Source: Ewingella sp. CoE-038-23
GTDB taxonomy: Bacteria; Pseudomonadota; Gammaproteobacteria; Enterobacterales; Enterobacteriaceae
Length of the DNA: 64,000 bases
NCBI RefSeq assembly: GCF_040419245.1
Contig: NZ_JAZHOH010000001.1
Span: 2,666,001-2,730,000, forward strand
Direction: 5' to 3'
In this document: positions 1 to 9,290 of the stretch, in pieces
How the letters are laid out: each line of letters opens with the position of its first letter
Position numbering within the stretch: the stretch's first letter is position 1
Made by a program: the position numbers and the translations under genes
Notes under the pieces: model-generated
The model's database searches: none
What the model saw: the letters and a program-made list of their open reading frames with translations, nothing else
What the model was told of the DNA's origin: nothing

Positions 1-280
1 GCAGGGCGGTGAACACCCGCGCCTGATGTCAGTGGGCCTGATTGCTCAACAGCTCCACTGGGTGGATCGCAAAACCCTGACCGACCCGCTGCGCTGCGTG
101 GTGAAAACCCGCTATCGCCAGCAGGACATCCCTTGCACCGTCACGCCGCTGGGCGAAGATCGCATCGACGTGCGCTTCGACGCGCCGGTGGCGGCAGTGA
201 CGCCGGGGCAATCGGCGGTGTTCTACATCGATGAGATCTGCCTCGGTGGCGGTATCATCGAGCAGCGCCACCCGCTGTAA
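1..280 (+). CDS. mnmA: MnmA, tRNA 2-thiouridylase (C-terminal part)
   Basis: This is the 3' end of a gene that begins before the window; the open frame runs in from base 2 and stops at 278-280. MnmA uses ATP and sulfur relayed from the IscS/Tus system to thiolate U34 of tRNA-Lys, tRNA-Glu and tRNA-Gln in the cytoplasm. The visible 92 residues match the C-terminal beta-barrel of E. coli MnmA almost residue for residue, including [25 protein letters not shown] and [10 protein letters not shown]. The ATP-binding and catalytic Cys regions lie outside the window. As in E. coli, hflD and purB follow on the same strand. Identity is secure; only completeness of the gene cannot be judged. Confidence 0.95.
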   Translation, partial: QGGEHPRLMSVGLIAQQLHWVDRKTLTDPLRCVVKTRYRQQDIPCTVTPLGEDRIDVRFDAPVAAVTPGQSAVFYIDEICLGGGIIEQRHPL

Positions 281-448
281 CGCAGTAAATATCAATTCGG
301 GACGCCAATGCGTCCCGAATTTTTGACCAGAATATGCCCGTAAATCTGCACTTATTCCGAACTGGGTTTAAAAAGGATTTTATGGCATGATCTGCGGCTC
401 AGATTCGGCCAGCCGGTTGGTGTCCGAACAACGCTTACAGGAGTAGAC

Positions 449-1075
449 GTGGCTAAAAATTATTATGACATTACGTTGGCATTGGCCGGAATGTGCCAGT
501 CAGCACGTCTGGTGCAGCAATTAGCCCATGAAGGGAATTGCGCGCAGCATGAAATGTCAGTGTCGTTGCGCAGCCTGCTGGAGATGAATCCGGCCTCAAC
601 GCTCGCGGTCTACGGCAATAATGAAGCCAATTTGAAAATGGGTTTAGAAACGCTGCTTGGCGTGCTCAACGCTAACCGTCAGGGGCCGGGCGCGGAATTA
701 ACCCGCTATGCGCTAAGCCTGATGGTGTTAGAGCGCAAACTGAATGCCAATAAAGCGGCGATGAACAAGCTTGGCGAACGCCTCGATCAGCTCGACCGTC
801 AAGTAGCCCATTTCGAACTTGAATCTGAGACGATCATCAGCTCACTGGCGGCGATTTATGTCGATATCGTCAGCCCGGTCGGCCCGCGCATTCAGGTCAC
901 GGGTTCACCTACCATTTTGCAAAACCCTCAGGTTCAGGCCAAAGTCCGGGCCGTGCTGCTGGCGGGTATCCGCTCAGCCGTGCTGTGGCAGCAAGTAGGC
1001 GGTGGACGCCTGCAACTGATGTTTTCCCGTAATCGCTTGTTTGAACAGGCGAAAAATATTTTAGCTCATTGTTAA
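449..1075 (+). CDS. hflD: HflD, lysogenization regulator / membrane-associated protein
   Basis: 208-residue protein matching E. coli HflD along its whole length (start [13 protein letters not shown], then [18 protein letters not shown]-like and [12 protein letters not shown] segments, and [10 protein letters not shown] near residue 150). HflD is a peripheral inner-membrane helical protein known in E. coli for binding phage lambda CII and lowering lysogeny; its housekeeping role is unclear. The start is GTG at 449, preceded by AGGAG at 439-443 with a 5-base gap; it is not an ATG. The gene lies between mnmA and purB, with 18 bases to the purB start, so it is probably co-transcribed with purB. 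Confidence 0.95.
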   Translation: MAKNYYDITLALAGMCQSARLVQQLAHEGNCAQHEMSVSLRSLLEMNPASTLAVYGNNEANLKMGLETLLGVLNANRQGPGAELTRYALSLMVLERKLNANKAAMNKLGERLDQLDRQVAHFELESETIISSLAAIYVDIVSPVGPRIQVTGSPTILQNPQVQAKVRAVLLAGIRSAVLWQQVGGGRLQLMFSRNRLFEQAKNILAHC

Positions 1076-2464
<1,389 letters not shown>

Positions 2465-2499
2465 CTTTTTGCCTTCACATAGCGCAAATCAGTGATATC

Positions 2500-2525
2500 A
2501 GGCGACCTGCGGGTCGCCTTTTTTG
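2500..2525 (+). terminator. Intrinsic terminator after purB
   Basis: Stem GGCGACC (2501-2507), loop TGCG, then GGTCGCC, followed directly by six T. It closes the mnmA-hflD-purB unit and insulates purB from yegW 60 bases downstream. Confidence 0.85.
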
Positions 2526-2580
2526 TTATAGAATAGAAACCATTACTAGAATCACGCTGGCTACAGGAAAACTGCGGTTT

Positions 2581-3342
2581 ATGAGCACGGACACCAACCA
2601 ACGCCTACTCGAGCTTCTCAAACAAAACCTGGCCGCCGCCGGGACGCAGCCGCTTTATCTCTGTTTTAGCGATGTTGTCGCGCAGGCGATCAAAGAGGGA
2701 ATTCTGGCTGAAGGGGATTTTCTACCCAGTGAGCGTCAGTTCACCGAAGAGCTGGGGATCTCGCGCATCACGGTGCGCAAGGCACTGGCGAGGCTGGAAG
2801 AAGCAGGCAATATTGGGCGTTCGCGCGGTTACGGCACCTTTATTAAAAAGGCCGGCGAGGCCAAACTCTCTTATTCGCTGGCCGATGTGAAAGGCTTCTC
2901 GCGCGAAGTAATGCTGCAGGGCCGTAAGCCTGACACTCTGTGGATCAGCCGCGAAAAGGTGCCCGCCGACGCACTGGTCGCCAGTAAATTAGCCATCACC
3001 GAGCGCACGCCGGTCTATCGCCTCAAGCGTATTCACTATATTGATACGCGCCCGATGTCCGTCGCCCTCTCCTACGTGGTGGTGGACGCCATTGCCGACG
3101 TGCAGGATATCGGCGTTTCGCTCTACGACTATTTTCACCGCAATAACATCGAGTTAGGCGCGCTGCAAAGCCGCGTCAGTGCCGCCATGTCTGACGACGA
3201 ACTGATGCAATCGCTCCAGTTGAAAACCCCGATGCCGATCTTAATCATTCGCCAAACCCTGTTCGATGGGCAAAACCGCCCCATCGAGTACAGTGAAAGC
3301 TTCTGTCGCAGCGACATGTACGAATTTATCAGCGAGGATTAA
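2581..3342 (+). CDS. yegW: YegW, GntR/HutC-family transcriptional regulator
   Basis: 253-residue regulator. An N-terminal GntR winged helix-turn-helix (about residues 25-90, with LPSERQFTEELGISRITVRKAL and the wing RSRGYGTFI) precedes a UTRA effector-binding domain (about 100-250, with VYRLKRIHYID and the terminal SFCRSDMYEFI characteristic of the HutC subfamily). Its neighbours identify it: it is convergent with kinase, ADP-ribosylglycohydrolase-like and nucleoside-transporter genes exactly as E. coli yegW is with yegTUV. It is probably the local repressor, released by a sugar or nucleoside-derived ligand, but the ligand is unknown. A weak AGGA lies 11 bases before the ATG. Its stop codon overlaps that of yegV inside an 18-bp palindrome. 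Family assignment is firm; orthology with yegW rests mainly on synteny. Confidence 0.85.
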   Translation: MSTDTNQRLLELLKQNLAAAGTQPLYLCFSDVVAQAIKEGILAEGDFLPSERQFTEELGISRITVRKALARLEEAGNIGRSRGYGTFIKKAGEAKLSYSLADVKGFSREVMLQGRKPDTLWISREKVPADALVASKLAITERTPVYRLKRIHYIDTRPMSVALSYVVVDAIADVQDIGVSLYDYFHRNNIELGALQSRVSAAMSDDELMQSLQLKTPMPILIIRQTLFDGQNRPIEYSESFCRSDMYEFISED

Positions 3343-3349
3343 TCCTCGC
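3332..3349. repeat. 18-bp perfect palindrome across the convergent yegW/yegV stop codons
   Basis: GCGAGGA, TTAA, TCCTCGC reads identically on both strands. It contains the TAA stop of yegW (3340-3342) and the TAA stop of yegV (complement 3339-3341), which overlap by two bases. Both proteins therefore end in Glu-Asp. It can fold as a 7-bp GC-rich stem with a TTAA loop on either transcript but has no T tract. Confidence 0.8.
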
Positions 3350-4310
3350 GGCTCATCTCATCGGCGAGCTGGGCCAGCGTCGGCGCACAGTCGCCGCCCG
3401 GCTTAGACACCACGTAGGCCGCCACGCAGTTCGCCAGCATCATGCTCTGCCAGTGACTTAATCCCAGGGATAGCCCCGCCAGCAGCCCGGCGCAGTGGCT
3501 GTCGCCCGCGCCAATGCTGTCCACCATGGTCACTTTGCGCGGCGCAATCCAGCCGTGGTCGCTTTCTCCGCCAAAGTAGTAACTCCCCTTCGCGCCGCAG
3601 CGCAGCACTACCAGTTCGCCGGTTTTGCCGTGCAGCTGGCGGCAGAAATGCTCTTCGTCGTCGCGATAGCCGAGCAGGCCCGCTTCGCGCTGATTGAGGG
3701 TCATGATCACCCCCGGACGCAGCAGCCCGTCGATGAACTCTGGCGACATGGTGTCGAGACGCGGGCCTAGGTCCAGCACCACGCGCACCTCGGCGGGCAG
3801 CGCCTGCATCCACGCCACCAGCACCCCGCCCTGTTTGGCGCCTAGCTGATAGCCGGAGAGATACACCAGCCCGCTGGTCGGCGTGCGGTTCTCCAGCCAC
3901 GCGGTCTGCCACTGGTTCTCGACGCCGTCGATGGAGATAAAAGTGCGTTCACCGTCGGGTTCCACCAGCGCCAGGCACCAGCCGTTATCCGCGCCGCCGA
4001 CCTGCAAGTCAGACTGAATGCCGCGCTGGGCCATTTCATCACGCAGGCGTGTGGCCCACATGCCCTCTCCCAGCGGCAGCAGGTTGTGGCTGTTGATCCC
4101 CAGCTGTTTCAGGCCGAGGGCGATATTCAGTGCACAGCCGCCGAGGTGAAACCCCGACACGCTGGCAGCGGTGTCGCCACCGCGCTCCGGCAGAGCATCG
4201 GCGTGCGCCACCATGTCCATTACCGCCGCGCCGACCACCGTCACCCGGCACTGCTGGTGCCAGTTCCCCTGCATCAGTGTGTGAAGCAGTTCGCCGTGCT
4301 GGTTGCTCAT
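3339..4310 (-). CDS. yegV: YegV, PfkB/ribokinase-family carbohydrate kinase
   Basis: 323-residue PfkB-fold kinase. The family's first signature is at residues 53-71 (GFHLGGCALNIALGLKQLG) and the second at 263-274 (VDSIGAGDSHCAG), where Asp270 of GAGD is the catalytic base. The fold suggests ATP-dependent phosphorylation of a furanose or nucleoside-like alcohol in the cytoplasm; the substrate is not known. Its ATG start overlaps the stop of yegU by four bases (ATGA), so the two are translationally coupled. In the inferred scheme it phosphorylates the sugar released by YegU from a compound imported by YegT. Ribokinase and fructokinase are alternatives by fold, but the gene context favours YegV. 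Confidence 0.87.
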   Translation of the reverse strand: MSNQHGELLHTLMQGNWHQQCRVTVVGAAVMDMVAHADALPERGGDTAASVSGFHLGGCALNIALGLKQLGINSHNLLPLGEGMWATRLRDEMAQRGIQSDLQVGGADNGWCLALVEPDGERTFISIDGVENQWQTAWLENRTPTSGLVYLSGYQLGAKQGGVLVAWMQALPAEVRVVLDLGPRLDTMSPEFIDGLLRPGVIMTLNQREAGLLGYRDDEEHFCRQLHGKTGELVVLRCGAKGSYYFGGESDHGWIAPRKVTMVDSIGAGDSHCAGLLAGLSLGLSHWQSMMLANCVAAYVVSKPGGDCAPTLAQLADEMSRED

Positions 4311-5326
4311 GCCGCCCCCTCAGCGCGCTGGCGGAAGCGCAGGAAGGCGCTGCTGTAGGTGGTCATATCCAGCGGATTGACGCGTTTTAATTCGGCAAGG
4401 TACTGCGCGTCGAAGGCGTCAATGCCCTGCAAGGCGCCGCAGATCGCCGTCGCCATTGCGCCGATGGTGTCGGTATCTCCACCCAAGTTGGCGCACAGCA
4501 CGGCGCAGCGGTTCGGGCAGCCTTCGGCCAGTTCAACCATGGCGATTGCCGCCGGAACCGACTCAATGGTGCTCACTCCCGCGCCCACCAGTTGGTAAAC
4601 CTGCTCGGAAGCCCGCTCGCTGCCGGTGGATTTCGCCACTACCTCCAGCGCCAACTCGATACGAGCGGCCAAAGAGGCGCTGAAGGTGGTGCTCTGGCGG
4701 GTCTGGGCGTATTTGGCAATGTCCGGCAACGCCAGTTTAATCTCCGCCCAGCTCGCTCCTTCAATTGCTTTGGACACCGCCCAGGCAATCACTACGGCAC
4801 CGGCCACCGCGATATCAGACTTATGGGTCGGGCTGGAAGCCAGCCACACCTGTTGGCAGAAGTGCTCCAGCGGCGCAGAAGGCAGCACGCAGCCCAGTGG
4901 CGACACGCGCATCGCCGCGCCGTTGGTCACGCCGTTGTTCTCCAGCTCACTGATTGCCACGCCCTTCTTCTGCTCGGCCAGCGCCAGCTTCGAGCTTGGT
5001 CCCAGAATGTTTTTGTTAAAAGCGTCAAAGCCGTCCACCCAGCGAATGACGTTGCGGGCAATCAGCTCCGGCACCACTTCGCCATCGGCTTCAATCAGGG
5101 CATCGGCCAGCGCCAGCGCCATGGAAGTGTCGTCGGTAAACTGCGCGGCGGTGAAGTAGCAGGCAGCGTTGTTTTCAGCCGGGCCATCAAGAAAACGGTC
5201 AATCCAGCCAAAATGCTTTTTCACCCGTTCACGCGGCCAAAGCTCTGACGGCATACCCAAGGCGTCGCCCAGCATTTGCCCATAGAGCGCGCCAAGAATG
5301 CGGTTTTCGCGGGTTATCTGTTGCAT
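4307..5326 (-). CDS. yegU: YegU, ADP-ribosylglycohydrolase-family hydrolase
   Basis: 339-residue protein of the all-helical ADP-ribosylglycohydrolase (ARH/DraG) family. The dinuclear Mg-binding acids are present: FTDDTSM at residues 63-69 (Asp65, Asp66) and GGDTDTIGA at 282-290 (Asp284, Asp286), plus the NGAAMR motif at 135-140. The active site therefore looks intact, consistent with cleavage of an N- or O-glycosidic bond to a ribosyl-type sugar. The true substrate is unknown for E. coli YegU as well. It lies between yegT (61 bases upstream) and yegV (ATGA overlap). The usual DraG role, removing ADP-ribose from dinitrogenase reductase, is unlikely because no nif gene is near and the partners are a transporter and a kinase. 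Confidence 0.85.
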   Translation of the reverse strand: MQQITRENRILGALYGQMLGDALGMPSELWPRERVKKHFGWIDRFLDGPAENNAACYFTAAQFTDDTSMALALADALIEADGEVVPELIARNVIRWVDGFDAFNKNILGPSSKLALAEQKKGVAISELENNGVTNGAAMRVSPLGCVLPSAPLEHFCQQVWLASSPTHKSDIAVAGAVVIAWAVSKAIEGASWAEIKLALPDIAKYAQTRQSTTFSASLAARIELALEVVAKSTGSERASEQVYQLVGAGVSTIESVPAAIAMVELAEGCPNRCAVLCANLGGDTDTIGAMATAICGALQGIDAFDAQYLAELKRVNPLDMTTYSSAFLRFRQRAEGAA

Positions 5327-5387
5327 CTGTTATCTCCATAAATAGGACCATTGGCGAGCAGCGCGCCCGCCAGAGAAATCATTAAAA

Positions 5388-6638
5388 TCAAGAACGTGCC
5401 AGTGTTACCGGTTCAATCGTTTTGCTGCGCTCGCGGAAGAACAGCAGGAATAACAGCATCACCGCGACCACCATCGCCGCGCCAACGCCCCACACGGCGA
5501 ACCAGTCGAAGGTCATGCCGTTGCGCGGCGTAGTCAGGGCGAAAGTGGTCATCGCGCGGCCCCCCAGCCAGTTGCCGATAAAGCTGCCCAGCCCTTGGCA
5601 AATCAGGGTGATCAGCCCCTGTGCCGCGGTGCGCATGTGCGCCGGGGCTTTTTTATCGACATAGATATAGCCGGTGACGAAATAGAAGTCGTAGCTCACG
5701 CCGTGCAGCAGGATGCCGAGGAACAGCATGCTGTAGCCCCACACGTCCTCGGTGCCGCCGTAGATAAAGAAGATGTAGCGAATGGCCGCCGTGATGAAGC
5801 CGAGCATCAGCACCTTCTTAATGCCGAAGCGTTTGAGCAGCAGCGGCAAGGCCAGCAGTGCAAAAATCTCCGAAACCTGACCCAGCGTCATCCAGCCGGT
5901 GGCTTCATTCAGCCCGACCTGCGTCAGATAGCCGTTGGCGAACTGGTAGTAAAACGCCAGCGGCATGCAGAACAGGAAGGAGCACAGCGCGAAAATCGCG
6001 AAAGAACGGTCTTTCAGCATCGCCAGCGCATTCAGGCCAAACAGCGCCTTGATATCCACCGGGCCACTGCCCTTGGCCGGCGTATCCGGCAGCCAGAAGC
6101 TATAAAGCCCCAGCGCGATAGAGGCCGCGGCGGTCAGCCACAGCGGCAGGTTGGTATCAGAGATATTGCCCATACCGAGCATCGGTGGCAGGACAAAACC
6201 GATGAACAGGCCCGAGGCAATCCAGCCCAAGGTGCCCAGCACGCGGATGCGCGGGAACTCTTTTTCGGGGTCGCCAATATTGGCGAACGCGATGCTATTA
6301 GTCAGCGCCACGGTAGGCATGTAGGTGATGGCATAGACCACCAGCAGCGGGAAGAAAGAGGAGAATTGGGTTTGCAGCGCGATGAAACACATCAACGCGC
6401 CCCCTGCCAATAAGAGCCAGGCGAGAACCTTTTGCGCGGCAAAATAGCGGTCAGCGATAACCCCTACCAATACCGGCGAGAGAATAGCGGCGATGGCGGT
6501 GCTGCTATAAGACCAGGCGATTTCAGATGGGCTAAAGCCCAGTTTATTGAGGTATTGCCAGAGAGGCACAAACCACGCCCCCCAGATAAACCATTCAATA
6601 AACATCATGACGGACAGCTTCAGATGGGTACGTTTCAT
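5388..6638 (-). CDS. yegT: YegT, nucleoside:H+ symporter-family MFS transporter
   Basis: 416-residue inner-membrane protein with about 12 hydrophobic segments, of the NHS branch of the major facilitator superfamily (NupG and XapB relatives). It aligns closely with E. coli YegT: MMFIEWFIWGAWFVPLW at the start, ALTNSIAFANIGDPEKEFPRIRV, LGWIASGL, and LGILLHGVSYDFYFVTGYI. It probably imports a nucleoside or nucleoside-like glycoside by proton symport. The ATG at 6638 is preferred over an in-frame start 23 codons upstream because AAGGAT lies 6 bases before it and the protein then begins as E. coli YegT does. It is the first gene of yegTUV, which reads toward purB. Upstream lie a long palindrome and a CRP-like site. 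Confidence 0.9.
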   Translation of the reverse strand: MKRTHLKLSVMMFIEWFIWGAWFVPLWQYLNKLGFSPSEIAWSYSSTAIAAILSPVLVGVIADRYFAAQKVLAWLLLAGGALMCFIALQTQFSSFFPLLVVYAITYMPTVALTNSIAFANIGDPEKEFPRIRVLGTLGWIASGLFIGFVLPPMLGMGNISDTNLPLWLTAAASIALGLYSFWLPDTPAKGSGPVDIKALFGLNALAMLKDRSFAIFALCSFLFCMPLAFYYQFANGYLTQVGLNEATGWMTLGQVSEIFALLALPLLLKRFGIKKVLMLGFITAAIRYIFFIYGGTEDVWGYSMLFLGILLHGVSYDFYFVTGYIYVDKKAPAHMRTAAQGLITLICQGLGSFIGNWLGGRAMTTFALTTPRNGMTFDWFAVWGVGAAMVVAVMLLFLLFFRERSKTIEPVTLARS

Positions 6639-6697
6639 TATTATATCCTTGCTGAATGAGACACCTTTAGCACGAATCTCAGGTCGGCTACAGGCAG

Positions 6698-6724
6698 ATA
6701 AAGGCATCTATCAGATACCTTTAT
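6698..6724. promoter_or_regulatory. Candidate YegW operator upstream of yegT
   Basis: Arms ATAAAGGCATCT (6698-6709) and AGATACCTTTAT (6713-6724) are inverted repeats matching at 11 of 12 positions around a 3-base centre. A further half-site, ATACCTTAAT, starts at 6726, in direct orientation with the right arm. The palindrome centre is about 70 bases upstream of the yegT start, a plausible place for repressor binding over the promoter. Assignment to YegW is inference from position and symmetry. Confidence 0.5.
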
Positions 6725-6754
6725 AATACCTTAATAATACATTTAAAATCTTAC

Positions 6755-6770
6755 CGCGATCTTTCTCACA
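6755..6770. promoter_or_regulatory. Possible CRP site upstream of yegT
   Basis: Read toward yegT, TGTGA, GAAAGA, TCGCG matches the CRP consensus TGTGA-N6-TCACA with one perfect half and 3 of 5 bases in the other. Catabolic operons are often cAMP-CRP dependent. The site is weak by itself. Confidence 0.3.
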
Positions 6771-6794
6771 TTTCCTGTCATCACTCCTGAGGGG

Positions 6795-6811
6795 CGTTTA
6801 TAATTGGTTTA
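6795..6811 (+). promoter_or_regulatory. PhoP box of the phoPQ promoter
   Basis: CGTTTA, TAATT, GGTTTA is a direct repeat matching the PhoP box (T/G)GTTTA-N5-(T/G)GTTTA at all but the first base. An AT-rich -10-like TTTAAG lies just downstream near 6820. Autoregulation of phoPQ through such a box is established in E. coli and Salmonella. The site is about 200 bases before the phoP ATG, implying a leader of roughly 180 nt. Confidence 0.8.
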
Positions 6812-7013
6812 GCTTTCATTTAAGTTACCCCCCGTCGTGTTTATCTGGCGTTGAAGCAAATGTTTCTGGATACGTTAGAGTTGTGTCACGATTTATCCTC
6901 GAGATTTCAGCCAAATGGGCGTAACAATGCCTCTTACTCGCGCTAACAACCTCGGGATCACTATGCAAATATTGGCCGGGGTTCGTTGTACCCTGCATTA
7001 AAAAGGAGTTGTT

Positions 7014-7688
7014 ATGCGAATTCTGGTTGTCGAAGACAATGCGCTGCTGCGCCATCACCTCTCGGTGCAAATGCGCGAAATGGGCCATCAGGTTGATGCT
7101 GCTGAAGACGCCAAGGAAGCCGACTACTTTTTGCAGGAACACGCGCCGGACATCGCCATCGTTGACCTCGGCCTGCCCGGTGAAGATGGCCTGAGCCTGA
7201 TCCAACGCTGGCGTAGTCATCAGGCAAAATTGCCGATTCTGGTGCTGACCGCCCGCGAAAGCTGGCAGGACAAAGTGGCCGTGCTGGAAGCGGGTGCTGA
7301 CGATTACGTCACCAAACCTTTCCATTTGGAAGAGGTTATCGCCCGCATGCAGGCACTGATGCGCCGCAACAGCGGCCTGGCGTCACAGGTGATCACCCTC
7401 GCACCTTTCCAGATTGACCTGTCGCGCCGCGAACTCACCGTCAGCGAACAGCCGGTCAAGCTGACCGCCTTTGAGTACACCATCATTGAAACCCTGATCC
7501 GCAATGCCGGTAAAGTGGTCAGCAAGGACTCCCTGATGCTGCAATTGTATCCTGATGCCGAGCTGCGCGAGAGCCACACCGTTGACGTATTGATGGGCCG
7601 TTTACGCAAAAAATTGCAGGCTGAATATCCTACCGACGTGATAACCACCGTGCGCGGTCAGGGTTATCGTTTCGACATTCGTCCGTAA
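7014..7688 (+). CDS. phoP: PhoP, response regulator of the Mg2+/antimicrobial-peptide system
   Basis: 224-residue OmpR-family regulator. The receiver domain (1-120) has the acidic pocket at residues 7-8, the phosphoacceptor Asp51 (AIVDLGLP) and Lys101 (YVTKPFH). The C-terminal winged helix (about 128-223) ends [12 protein letters not shown]. Phosphorylated by PhoQ, it activates genes for Mg2+ uptake, lipid A modification and envelope stress tolerance. AAGGAG ends 6 bases before the ATG. phoQ follows after 19 bases. A PhoP box upstream indicates autoactivation. Matches E. coli PhoP closely over the full length. Confidence 0.98.
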   Translation: MRILVVEDNALLRHHLSVQMREMGHQVDAAEDAKEADYFLQEHAPDIAIVDLGLPGEDGLSLIQRWRSHQAKLPILVLTARESWQDKVAVLEAGADDYVTKPFHLEEVIARMQALMRRNSGLASQVITLAPFQIDLSRRELTVSEQPVKLTAFEYTIIETLIRNAGKVVSKDSLMLQLYPDAELRESHTVDVLMGRLRKKLQAEYPTDVITTVRGQGYRFDIRP

Positions 7689-7707
7689 CGCCGTCGAGCA
7701 CACTTTT

Positions 7708-9162
7708 ATGAGATTTCGCAAAGGAAAGCCCTTCTCACTGCGCTCGCGTTTTATGGTCGCCACCGCTGGCGTGGTGCTGGCGCTGTCACTGGCTTACGGG
7801 CTGGTGGCGGTGGTCGGCTATATGGTCAGCTTCGACAAAACCGCCTACCGCCTGCTGCGCGGTGAAAGTAATCTGTTCTTCAGCCTTGCCCAGTGGCGCG
7901 ATAACAAGCTGACAATCAATGTGCCGCCAGATTTGGATCTCAACTCGCCAACCTTAGTCTTTATCTATGACGACAAAGGCAACCTGCTGTGGGCCCAGCG
8001 CCGCGTGCCGGAGCTTGAGACACATATCGACAAAGAGTGGATGAACAAGCCCGGTTTCTACGAAATCGACACGGACACCCAGGTCAGTAGCGAGGTCATT
8101 GGCGATAATCAACAAGCCAAAGACAAGCTGAAAAATTATGACGACACTGACGCCAACGCCCTCACCCACTCCATTGCGGTAAATACCTACTCGGCCACCT
8201 CGCGCCTGCCCGCGCTGAATATCGTGGTGGTAGATACCATCCCGCAAGAGCTACAGCGTTCCGATTTGGTGTGGGAGTGGTTCAGCTATGTGCTGATCGC
8301 CAACTTGCTGCTGGTTATCCCGCTGCTGTGGCTGGCGGCCTACTGGAGCCTGCGGCCCATTAAGGCGCTGATCCGGCAAGTGGCTGAGCTGGAAACCCAC
8401 GAGCGCGAAGCCTTGGATGAAAACCCGCCGAGCGAGTTGAAAGGCTTGGTGCGCAATCTTAATACTCTGCTGCACGGCGAGCGCGAACGCTATGACCGCT
8501 ATCGCACTACGCTGGCGGATTTGACCCACAGCCTGAAGACGCCGCTGGCAGTGTTGCAGTCCACGCTGCGCTCTCTGCGTAACGGCAAACAGATGACTAT
8601 TGAACAAGCAGAACCCGTGATGTTGGAGCAAATTAGCCGCATTTCGCAGCAAATTGGCTACTATTTGCATCGCGCTACGCTGCGTTCCGAGCACAACATT
8701 TTGGTGCGCGAAGTGCATTCGGTGCCGGGCCTGCTTGACAGTTTATGTTCCGCCTTGAATAAGGTGTATCAGCGCAAAGGCGTGGTGCTGACGCTGGATA
8801 TTTCGCCAGAAATCACCTTTATTGGCGAGAAAAATGACTTTATCGAAGTGATGGGTAATGTCATCGATAACGCCTGCAAATACTGTCTGGAATTTGTAGA
8901 GATCAGCGCCGTGTATGCCGAAAAACAGCTGGTGATCCTGATTGAAGATGACGGTCCCGGCATTCCAGAAAGCAAACGCGAAGTGATTTTCCAGCGCGGC
9001 CAGCGCGCTGATACGCTGCGCCCCGGCCAAGGTTTAGGCTTATCCCTGGCCAGTGAAATTATTGAGCAATATGACGGCCAGATTATTATTGGCGACAGCC
9101 CACTCGGCGGTGCCAGCATGCGGGTTTGTTTCGGTAAGCAGCACGACGTGGACAACGATTAA
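7708..9162 (+). CDS. phoQ: PhoQ, sensor histidine kinase
   Basis: 484-residue inner-membrane kinase/phosphatase for PhoP. Order: TM1 (about 15-38), periplasmic PAS-like sensor (about 39-190), TM2 (about 193-213), HAMP, dimerization/H box with phosphoacceptor His274 ([10 protein letters not shown]), then the ATPase domain with N ([11 protein letters not shown]), G1 (DDGPGIP) and G2 (GQGLGLSLA) boxes. It responds to low Mg2+, acid and cationic peptides. An oddity: the sensor's membrane-facing acidic cluster, EDDDDAE in E. coli, is reduced here to DDTDAN at residues 145-150, which may change divalent-cation sensing. Translationally close to phoP (19-base gap). Confidence 0.97.
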   Translation: MRFRKGKPFSLRSRFMVATAGVVLALSLAYGLVAVVGYMVSFDKTAYRLLRGESNLFFSLAQWRDNKLTINVPPDLDLNSPTLVFIYDDKGNLLWAQRRVPELETHIDKEWMNKPGFYEIDTDTQVSSEVIGDNQQAKDKLKNYDDTDANALTHSIAVNTYSATSRLPALNIVVVDTIPQELQRSDLVWEWFSYVLIANLLLVIPLLWLAAYWSLRPIKALIRQVAELETHEREALDENPPSELKGLVRNLNTLLHGERERYDRYRTTLADLTHSLKTPLAVLQSTLRSLRNGKQMTIEQAEPVMLEQISRISQQIGYYLHRATLRSEHNILVREVHSVPGLLDSLCSALNKVYQRKGVVLTLDISPEITFIGEKNDFIEVMGNVIDNACKYCLEFVEISAVYAEKQLVILIEDDGPGIPESKREVIFQRGQRADTLRPGQGLGLSLASEIIEQYDGQIIIGDSPLGGASMRVCFGKQHDVDND

Positions 9163-9170
9163 GCTTTCCC

Positions 9171-9197
9171 CCGGCAATTCGTCCGAGTTGCCGGTTA
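9171..9197 (+). terminator. Hairpin after phoQ, probable weak terminator
   Basis: CCGGCAA (9171-9177) pairs with TTGCCGG (9188-9194) around a 10-base loop and is followed by the short T-containing stretch TTATTAAT. It lies 9 bases after the phoQ stop. The poor T tract makes termination likely only in part. Confidence 0.45.
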
Positions 9198-9290
9198 TTA
9201 ATGAAATTTGCAGGCGATTGCCCAATGCAGCCGCCTCGCCTTCCGTTATAATCCTCTCAGTGACTCTCATTTACGCCATGGAAAACATTT

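Noticed and set aside
4307-5326. YegU as a DraG-type regulator of nitrogenase
   Set aside because: No nif or draT gene nearby; the partners are a nucleoside transporter and a sugar kinase, so a catabolic role is more likely.
5595-6413. Long open frame (272 codons) on the plus strand opposite yegT
   Set aside because: Composition is Gln/Arg/His-rich with no recognisable domain, as expected for the antisense of a GC-rich membrane-protein gene; no SD or promoter context.
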